DNA from: Holacanthus passer
Taxonomy: Eukaryota; Chordata; Actinopteri; Pomacanthidae
Reading direction: 5' to 3'
Assembly: GCA_025331565.1 (NCBI GenBank)
Contig: JAFREQ010000168.1
Coordinates: forward strand, 186,001 to 250,000
DNA: 64,000 bases
In this document: piece after piece, positions 59,801-64,000 of the stretch
Position numbering within the stretch: position 1 is the first letter of the stretch
Layout: every line of letters starts with the position of its first letter
Made by a program: the position numbers and the translations under genes
The notes under the pieces: model-generated
What the model was told of the DNA's origin: nothing
The model's database searches: none
The model's input: only the letters and a program-made list of their open reading frames with translations

Positions 59801-62800
59801 CCTTTTTTCACCTCCGGAAAAAAAGATGCAGAAAAAGTAGTCCATGCATTTGTTACTTCTAGGCTGGACTACTGCAATTCTCTATTATCAGGCTGCCCCA
59901 ATAAGTCATTAAAGATTCTCCAGTTGATCCTGATCCTGCTGCTGCACGTGTATTGACAAGAACAAGGAAAAGAGATCATATTTCACCCATTTTGGCTTCT
60001 TTGCACTGGCTCCCTGTCAAATCAAGAATTGAATTTAAAATCCTTCTACTAACCTATAAAGCTCTCAATGGTCACCATCATATCTTCAAGAGCTCATTGT
60101 ACCCTATCTTCCCAATAGAGCACTACGCTCTCAGAATGCAGGGTTCCTTTTGGTTCCCAGAGTCTCCAAAAGTAGATTTGGAGCCAGAGCCTTCACTTAT
60201 CAAGCTCCTCTCCTGTGGAATCAGATCCCAGTCTGGGTTCAGGTAGCAGACACCCTTTCTACATTTAAGAGTAGGCTTAAAACTTTCCTCTTTGGCAAAG
60301 CTTATAGTTAGGGTTGGTCCAGGTGAGTCCTGTGTCATCCCTTAGTTATGCTGCTATAGGCCCAGAGTGCCGGGGGACTTCCCATGATGCACTGAACTTC
60401 TCTCTCCTTCTCTCTCTCCTCCTCCTGTATCCATTCATAACCCATCAATGCATCTTACTAATGCAACTTCTTCCCTCTCTCGTAGTTTTGTGCTCTTCTC
60501 TCCAGTCGCTCTCTGCAGGTTCGTGTGTCACTGGAGCTGCAGAGTCTGGACCCGTGTTTACAAGCCTCCGACTGCACACGTGTCTCTGTTTAATACTGTT
60601 ATTATTATTATCTGCTCTGTATGTTAAGTGCCTTGAGATAACTTTTGTTGTGATTTGGCGCTATACAAATAAAATTGAATTGAAATTGAATTGAATTGAA
60701 TGAGTGAATGAGGACAATATTTCTTTAACAGAGTAACAGAGCCGCAGGGGGGTAAGTATGACATGACTGTTGTACTGATGGTTTTAGGGCTGTGGGGTCC
60801 CGGATATCTAATTTCTGAGCCATTATTTGAAAACTGGTGTATATTATTTATAGTATAGTAAGTAGTATTAGTATACTATTGATTAAGTGTGTACCTGAAC
60901 AGGGTTGACAAATTTGCCCTCAACTCTCAGCAACCCTGTGCTCTTGCAGGGATCCTCTGTGGTGAGGAAGGTGAGCTGGTTGTCTTCGTCAATGGGGACT
61001 TTCTCCAAGGTGAACTGTATAGTGGTGTCTTTCAATATATGGAAGGCTGATGAAGAAAATAAATTATGTAAATATGTGTGACAAGCTGCATATAAAATGT
61101 ATGCTTGCATTATCGACATTACCAGGTACAAAGAATCTAGCATTCTGAATACAACTACCTCTACAATTTATAAAATTCTCACCTTTGCCGTGGCTGAGGG
61201 ATTCAAAGAAGTCATGACGTGTGAACTGTGGCTCATCCTGATTGATGCTCCCATTGTGGGATGGTGACATGCTGCCAGCACTATCTCCTCTGGCTGCCCT
61301 CTTCAAAAGCAAATGACTCACGTTGAGTGAATACAGTCGAATATCCTTCACCAACACCTGCAACCTCTCTCCTTCAGAGTCTTGCCCAGTAACAAAATTT
61401 TGGATTGTTATACTTCCCAAATGTCCAATCAATAGTTCAGGGTGTCCAGGTTTACGGGGAATGGACACAACTGGTGATTCAATGCTGATATTAAGGGTCA
61501 GCTTAACCAAGAATGTGTCTAGGGTGGATTCAGGCTCCTCCATTGGAAGATCCTCATCATCTTCAAAAGGATAAGCCCAGCTTTGACTCTGAGTTCGACT
61601 TCTCCGTGAGGGAGTCTCAAAGAGTGAAACCATACCGCTGTACTCTGCCGTCTTGGTGGCTAGAACTGTTGACACTTTGGTAGCAGCACTTTTCAGCATG
61701 GAGCGGAAATTGTCTTCTACTTCATTGGCAGACAGACTCAGCTCTTTCAGGAACTTGGCTGAGTGGTTATAGTGCAAGGATGCCATTTGAAGTTGCAAAG
61801 AACACTCCCCTTGGGATTTCTCCATAAGGCAAAAATATAAAGCCTCTGTGGGAGAACCTCCTGTATCTGCAAGGAATGTTAATCCGCCGAGAGTTGAGGA
61901 GCTGTCCTCAACATTGCCAATGCTGACCACAAACTGGCTTCGGCCTCCATCCTGGGTCAGGTCCACCAACTGCATGGACCCGAGTGAACCATTTACATCC
62001 AATCGACTGCCCATGGACACATTGACCTTGGTGCCGGTGATGCTGGCAGTGGCAATCTTCAACCCTTTCTTCTCAGCACTCAGGACAGTGCCAGTGGACA
62101 CGGTCCGAAGGAGAAGCAGGTTAAGGCGGTGGATCTCCACAGTGAGCTCTTTGTTCTGATCATAGGTAGCCTGATATGTCCCCTCCCCTTCCTCACTGTA
62201 AGACTGTTTCGTATGCTGTTGAGCTGATGATGTCCAGCTGCTTTCTTCTTTGGGAAAAGACTTCTGGAGGAACTTCAGCAGCTCCACCATGGTCTCAGGG
62301 TTGAGAATGATGTCCAAGTTATTGACCTGCATGACGGTCACCTGAAGGGAGCTGTCCAGATTCATGGAGGGGCAGTCTGAGCTCACAAACTGGTACTCAA
62401 GCTTAATCAGAGCCTCCTGGTCTTTTAGAAAGGAACTGAAGGGGGAAAGCCTGTCCACGGGCATACCAGAAGATGACTCAGTATGGTGGCCCTGATGCTG
62501 GGGAGATCTGCCATCAGACGACACAGGAGACGAAGGTTGGCTCTCTCTGAGGCTTCCTGTGGGTATGTCAAAACTGAGGTGCTTATGAGAAGCCACAAGG
62601 AGGTCAAAGTCTGAGCCATAGGTCTGTAAGGTGTCCACCAGCAGAAGACCATGGACAGTCAGAGAGACTTCAGCATCATACGGCCGCTTGACAAAATGAG
62701 CATTTGTGCCAAATACCTTGAGAACAGATATGTAACGGCCATCACTCTCTACACCAAGCTGCATATAGTTAATGTTAAACTCAGCTAAGAGTAGACGGGA

Positions 62801-63912
62801 TTCCACCAGGACTTCTCGTGTGTGCTGCTCTAAAGTCATCACGCTCTGGGTCAGATTCTTGGCTGAACCATGCAGCTTCCAGGAGCTGTCCTCCCTCTGA
62901 AAGATCTTGTCATGGCGGAGGGTAAGAGGGTCTGGAGACCGTATATTTGGGCCTTTCTCTTGGCTTTTGTCCCCCTCGCTGACAGATGGACTGCTTAGCC
63001 TAGCCAAGCAACTCCGAAGGGCAGTCATCTTCTCAAGGTTGATATGGACTTTGAGGTCCGGTAGGGTTCCTGACAGCACAGCCCCAGGCAGCTGGGGATC
63101 TGATGTGTAGCGCAGTCTCTGCTCAAGCTGCAGCAGGACATTAAACTTCTCCACCACATGAGTAGGCCCAACCTCGCTCTCCTGAAGATGTTTCCAGTTG
63201 TCCTTACAGCGACCAACCATTATCTGCAGGTCCTTAAAGGACAAGGAGTACTTCTCATAAAGCTTTCTGCTGTAGGCCTGTGTACCTTCAGGGGATCTGA
63301 GGCTGGGGAGTTCAGGGCTTTTGAGCTCTTCTTTCAAAGGCATCTCTAGTTCAGGTGGCGGAGATTCTGGTGGGGTGGCAAGGGGTGTCTGGTACTCATC
63401 ATCACTCATGTCTTCCCTTTCAGGTTGAGTAGCTTTTGAGCTGGCCTTAGTGTCATCTTCAAAGAAAATGGAAAACAAAAAGGTATCAGCCAAAACAGAA
63501 ACATCATTTGGCCAAAGAATGGAAATATTTGGATGTATTTTTGGTGAAATGGTAGATTGCTTTACCATGAGAGTTTGTGAGGAAAATTCTGCCCAAATCA
63601 ACAACAACTAGCATTGGGTCCCCTGACTGGAAGTCATCAGGGAAAATCACCTGGGGTGCACAGATGTCCAATTTCATGGTCCAGCGTTTACTGTTTTCCT
63701 ACAAAGCATAGAGATCAGTGGTATTTAGAAATGATTCAACTGCCAGTGATTTCATGTCACCATCCAGTGAATCTTTCTTACAATAAACTCTCCCACGAGT
63801 AGCTGATCAATGGTTTGTCGGATCTCTGCCTTGGTTTGCATCTTCAGCTTGTTGTATTGCCTCCTGGCAGCCTCCGCCACTCTCAGCTCCAGCTCTGACT
63901 GGTAGCCAAAAC
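27730..63912 (-). CDS. vps13d: Vacuolar protein sorting 13 homolog D, 3' part of gene (54 exons)
   Basis: Fifty-four exons on the minus strand join in phase into 11,201 bp (about 3,732 residues to the stop) that read as VPS13D. The human protein is about 4,390 residues, so the N-terminal chorein part lies past the window end. VPS13D is a bridge-like lipid transfer protein: a long hydrophobic-groove rod carrying lipids between ER and mitochondria or peroxisomes, needed for mitochondrial shape and clearance; loss causes a recessive ataxia in people. The UBA domain separates it from VPS13A, B and C. Visible parts: rod segments, a candidate phospho-FFAT motif (63374-63403), UBA (48800-49187), adaptor-binding (VAB) repeats, an ATG2_C-like helical part and a PH-like end. 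One intron has a GC donor (38897-38898). No inactivating lesion seen. Confidence 0.94.
29858..31197 (-). other. vps13d intron with LINE 3' tail
   Basis: A 1.34-kb intron, AT-rich. At about 30890-31020 it ends, on the plus strand, in gacaaataaagttctatctt followed by atctt units, the look of a non-LTR 3' terminus. Nothing else recognised. Confidence 0.6.
31198..35484 (-). CDS. vps13d: vps13d exons between VAB and the ATG2_C-like region
   Basis: In transcript order: 35314-35484, 35061-35165, 34635-34784, 34319-34468, 32070-32166, 31798-31946 and 31198-31332. Motifs: QQFINQKMRPGSGVLSVQVL, EELVFTTLSGIDVHFIRTAT, RRFTVIIEEKLLLKLLSFFG, YYFENLKISLPQVKLSVFTS and FEDAVINMYPFTRVHPYETQ. The intron 32167-34318 holds a decayed LINE, its minisatellite and a SINE. 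Exon 35061-35165 is a charged low-complexity linker. Confidence 0.91.
32270..33900 (+). mobile_element. Degenerate Rex1/CR1-like LINE remnant
   Basis: Broken reading frames show a non-LTR ORF2 in order: a piece like PLTSLRLANVQSQENKMDE near 32430, an Arg-rich stretch near 32820, DKLNTSYACFDLLNKES near 32943, SKAAGLDNIPG near 33190, and an F-R-T-N-R-S-S-E-D-T-like RT segment near 33460. Many stops and shifts, no intact RT active site. The strand is opposite to vps13d. Rex1 versus CR1 placement is from memory. Confidence 0.65.
33061..33195. repeat. 27-bp minisatellite, five copies, inside the LINE remnant
   Basis: Five tandem 27-bp units beginning ccctggtgagagtgaatgtg, the inner ones nearly identical, first and last diverged. 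The unit length is a multiple of three and encodes TLVRVNVRG in the old LINE frame, so the array grew without breaking that local frame. Confidence 0.95.
33940..34130 (-). mobile_element. tRNA-derived teleost SINE, reverse copy
   Basis: On the minus strand: gtgtggaggtagagtagggc, a decayed B-box region (gctgtttgatccccctgc), then gtctgcatgtcgaaatgtcc and a tgtgtgaatgggta stretch, the same order as in the copy at 23245-23500. Confidence 0.65.
35670..40957 (-). CDS. vps13d: vps13d VAB (adaptor-binding) region exons
   Basis: In transcript order: 40807-40957, 40035-40251, 39705-39952, 39430-39621, 39200-39326, 38899-39041, 38216-38346, 37756-37931, 37302-37425, 36778-37013, 36561-36663, 35958-36115 and 35670-35778. 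Beta-rich repeats carry recurrent Asn-containing turns: VKNRLDVPMEV, VLANLLPCDLNYY, YWLINKTGLPLIF and YLLDNRSTHKLAF. In VPS13 proteins this region recruits adaptors; for VPS13D, Miro on mitochondria and peroxisomes. The exon ending at 38899 uses a GC donor; the others use GT. Confidence 0.92.
35779..35957 (-). repeat. Short vps13d intron with (GA)n/(CT)n at its acceptor
   Basis: The 179-bp intron has a (GA)n run at 35802-35860 on the plus strand. On the transcribed strand it is a (TC)n tract ending 23 bp before the AG of the exon ending at 35778, so the microsatellite forms an extended polypyrimidine region. Confidence 0.9.
37645..37675. mobile_element. Fragment of a transposon end
   Basis: A short stretch with gttccaaaaaagttgtgtag resembles the terminus of the relic at 17440-17757. 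Too short for certainty. Confidence 0.3.
38636..38705 (-). mobile_element. LINE 3' end with TATCT-type tail
   Basis: On the plus strand, repeated aagat/gataa units lead to acctttattcatcccacagt and ggggaaattcaca, the reverse complement of the terminus at 47172-47222. It lies in the vps13d intron next to the GC-donor exon and in the same orientation as vps13d. Confidence 0.6.
40252..40806 (-). other. AT-rich vps13d intron
   Basis: A 555-bp intron made almost wholly of A-rich DNA with ataaaata-type runs on the plus strand. Nothing recognised beyond low complexity. Confidence 0.75.
40958..41835 (-). other. vps13d intron with retroposon tail
   Basis: An 878-bp intron. Around 41570-41640 the plus strand shows gtgctgtacagactgtaaag and ccctctatataaatc, the look of a teleost retroposon 3' end. 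Otherwise nothing seen. Confidence 0.5.
41836..48349 (-). CDS. vps13d: vps13d exons after the UBA and first adaptor-binding repeats
   Basis: In transcript order: 48260-48349, 47741-47881, 47495-47620, 46142-46216, 43228-43330, 42360-42512, 41978-42113 and 41836-41883 (only 48 bp). Motifs include WEPFIEPWPCFLSWQQQAAG, LRTRSTASLTCLEQQIHSGD, KRRQPFVPYALRNHTGCTMC and KLHQLLVRVCGWEQVKPVSV. ALRNHTG carries the kind of Asn-containing turn expected in VAB repeats. Several short exons sit in long introns (2.8 kb at 43331-46141), so the region is easily mis-assembled by gene finders. Confidence 0.89.
43499..43860. mobile_element. MITE-like element with about 20-bp terminal inverted repeats
   Basis: The left end cttttaaaggggcactccac is matched by the right end, whose reverse complement reads cttttttaaaggtggactcc. 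Length about 360 bp, no ORF, inside a vps13d intron. A repeat with a similar start (aaaagggcaattccacccag) lies at 49888. Superfamily not assigned. Confidence 0.6.
44510..44534. repeat. (AAAT)n repeat
   Basis: About six tandem AAAT units in a vps13d intron. Confidence 0.9.
46217..47494 (-). other. vps13d intron with LINE 3' end
   Basis: A 1.28-kb intron. It holds the plus-strand LINE terminus at about 47130-47222; no gene otherwise. Confidence 0.7.
47130..47222 (+). mobile_element. LINE 3' end with TATCT-type tail
   Basis: gtgaatttccccactgtggg, then acaaataaaggtttatc and three TTATC units. It is the cleanest of the copies in the window and is antisense to vps13d. Confidence 0.6.
48350..48799 (-). 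other. vps13d intron, no recognised feature
   Basis: 450 bp of AT-rich sequence with nothing recognised. Confidence 0.7.
48800..49187 (-). CDS. vps13d: vps13d UBA domain exons
   Basis: Exons 49113-49187 and 48800-49000 encode a UBA domain split by an intron: first helix LTRLQDLGFRKEDCKRAL with the G-F loop, then GQLDQAATWLLENA, the classic last helix. In the family this domain binds ubiquitin chains and is needed for the mitochondrial clearance role. After it comes a Ser-rich linker, then VKAESVCICFIDDCLDCDIP as the rod resumes. The UBA is the feature that makes this VPS13D. Confidence 0.93.
49188..49679 (-). other. vps13d intron before the UBA exons
   Basis: 492 bp, AT-rich, no recognised feature. 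Confidence 0.7.
49680..52552 (-). CDS. vps13d: vps13d exons between rod and UBA domain
   Basis: In transcript order: 52381-52552, 52031-52146, 51420-51641, 51039-51325, 50567-50700, 50295-50450 and 49680-49866. Motifs match the family: LEHYHLIRGLLENNLGEPV, SVNLVSHSLLAYDTRY, FTVVLNNLRVFLIFDWLQLV, NAIILKGTTVLTYKPRLLDR and IRLSYNDIQLFLAIAKSI. The last exon ends in a Thr/Pro/Ser-rich linker leading to the UBA. All borders agree in phase. Confidence 0.91.
49867..50294 (-). other. vps13d intron with a possible MITE fragment
   Basis: From about 49888 the plus strand reads aaaagggcaattccacccag then ggggagtactagtcatcctg, similar in style to the start of the MITE at 43499. No matching right end is visible, so it may be a truncated relative. 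Confidence 0.35.
50701..51038 (-). other. vps13d intron, no recognised feature
   Basis: 338 bp, AT-rich, nothing recognised. Confidence 0.7.
51642..52030 (-). other. vps13d intron, no recognised feature
   Basis: 389 bp, AT-rich, nothing recognised. Confidence 0.7.
52553..53273 (-). other. vps13d intron, no recognised feature
   Basis: 721 bp; I see no repeat family or exon-like stretch in it. Confidence 0.65.
53274..58072 (-). CDS. vps13d: vps13d rod-region exons including the 1,056-bp exon
   Basis: In transcript order: 57017-58072 (352 codons, Pro/Ser-rich linkers between rod repeats), 56535-56625, 56275-56401, 55993-56173, 55528-55710, 53773-53932 and 53274-53490. Recognisable pieces include LRVQNCFLPAGAHGTFSLSD, a coiled segment around FIQHFTQLQDVLGRQRA, and EDHVCLLDCIALDLQEMDIF. 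Exon 53773-53932 is a low-complexity Ser/Thr/Arg linker with a weak donor (gttagc). A small extra exon in the 1.6-kb intron 53933-55527 cannot be excluded, since both flanks are phase 0. Confidence 0.88.
53933..55527 (-). other. 1.6-kb vps13d intron
   Basis: AT-rich, no recognised repeat. Both flanking exons are phase 0, so an extra in-phase exon could hide here; none was recognised. Confidence 0.6.
58073..60894 (-). other. 2.8-kb vps13d intron containing an L2-like LINE
   Basis: About three quarters of this intron is the plus-strand LINE at 58540-60700. The first 450 bp and the last 190 bp are AT-rich unique sequence with the splice sites. Confidence 0.85.
58540..60700 (+). mobile_element. 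5'-truncated L2-like non-LTR retrotransposon with reverse transcriptase
   Basis: Open stretches at 58553-58903, 58909-59397 and 59419-59862 encode parts of one RT ORF. Seen in order: TVARLTKSHSSIEPCIP, a palm segment with LVLLDLSAAFDTVDHQI, GVPQGSVLGPILFTLYI, the catalytic YADD at 59500-59511, and near 60000 ILASLHWLPVKSRIEFKILL. The 3' end has a cgctatacaaataaaattga stretch followed by ATTGA-type units. Lesions: an in-frame TAA at 59398-59400 before GVPQGS, a frame change near 58903, and an apparent deletion near 59815. No endonuclease domain, so it is 5'-truncated and dead. Antisense to vps13d. Confidence 0.82.
60895..63912 (-). CDS. vps13d: vps13d upstream exons including the 2,274-bp exon
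   Basis: In transcript order: 63782-63912, 63566-63698, 61183-63456 and 60895-61046. The first shows FGYQSELELRVAEAARRQYN, the second KLDICAPQVIFPDDF and VVVDLGRIFL typical of VPS13 rod repeats. The giant exon gives 757 codons: an acidic Pro/Ser-rich linker with DDEYQTPLAT, then extended beta-rich rod segments. Bases 63913-64000 are intron. The acceptor of the giant exon is TTTGAAG at 63457 on the minus strand, an unusually purine-rich end but phase-consistent. Confidence 0.91.
63374..63403 (-). other. vps13d: Candidate phospho-FFAT motif in vps13d
   Basis: DDEYQTPLAT lies in the acidic Pro/Ser-rich linker at the start of the 2,274-bp exon. In VPS13D a phospho-FFAT motif in this linker is known to bind VAP proteins on the ER; the aromatic, then Thr-Pro, with acidic residues upstream fits that pattern. 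Confidence 0.55.
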
Positions 63913-64000
63913 CTGGGAATCAAAGAAATATGTTTAAAATACAATAATCTGCTGTTATTCAAAAGAAGAGAATTTATACAAATATTATATGGTTTATTTG

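Overview
The window is vertebrate nuclear DNA, almost certainly from a teleost (ray-finned) fish. The evidence is many short exons with GT/AG borders, teleost-type interspersed repeats (an L2-like LINE, Rex1/CR1-like LINE remnants, a tRNA-derived SINE, MITE-like elements), long microsatellites, and exon-encoded proteins that read as ARHGEF10L, IGSF21 and VPS13D orthologues. Exons were placed by hand from splice signals, reading phase and remembered vertebrate family sequences; no alignment was run.

Layout. (1) 1-10371, + strand: the 3' 19 coding exons of arhgef10l (RhoGEF; DH, PH-like and WD40-like parts; 963 codons plus stop; the 5' end lies before the window). (2) 10372-12807: putative 3' UTR and intergenic DNA, then a GA-rich region with a TATA-like box before igsf21. 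(3) 12808-24940, + strand: a complete igsf21 in 10 coding exons (490 codons plus stop): signal peptide, Ig domains, GPI-type C-terminal tail, with a 5.8-kb first intron that holds the best candidates for conserved non-coding DNA. (4) 24941-27729: gap between two convergent genes. (5) 27730-63912, - strand: the last 54 coding exons of vps13d (about 3,730 codons, including a 2,274-bp exon, a 1,056-bp exon, the UBA domain, the adaptor-binding region and the C-terminal PH-like end); the N-terminal roughly 600 codons lie beyond the window. All 83 exons join in phase without a frameshift or internal stop, so the three genes look functional.

The genes have unrelated roles: Rho activation, an adhesion molecule of inhibitory synapses, and a bridge-like lipid transfer protein at ER-mitochondria contacts. 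Their adjacency is a matter of synteny, not of an operon-like unit. The vps13d introns hold two degenerate LINE bodies, a SINE, a MITE-like element and several LINE 3' tails.

I found no previously undescribed biological system. The most useful second looks are a GTNNGT tandem donor that could switch igsf21 between GPI-anchored and soluble ends, a GC-AG intron in vps13d, a 27-bp in-frame minisatellite inside a dead LINE that repeats a splice-acceptor-like sequence on the vps13d strand, paired perfect hairpins in igsf21 intron 1, and a foldback with two CCAAT boxes between the convergent genes.
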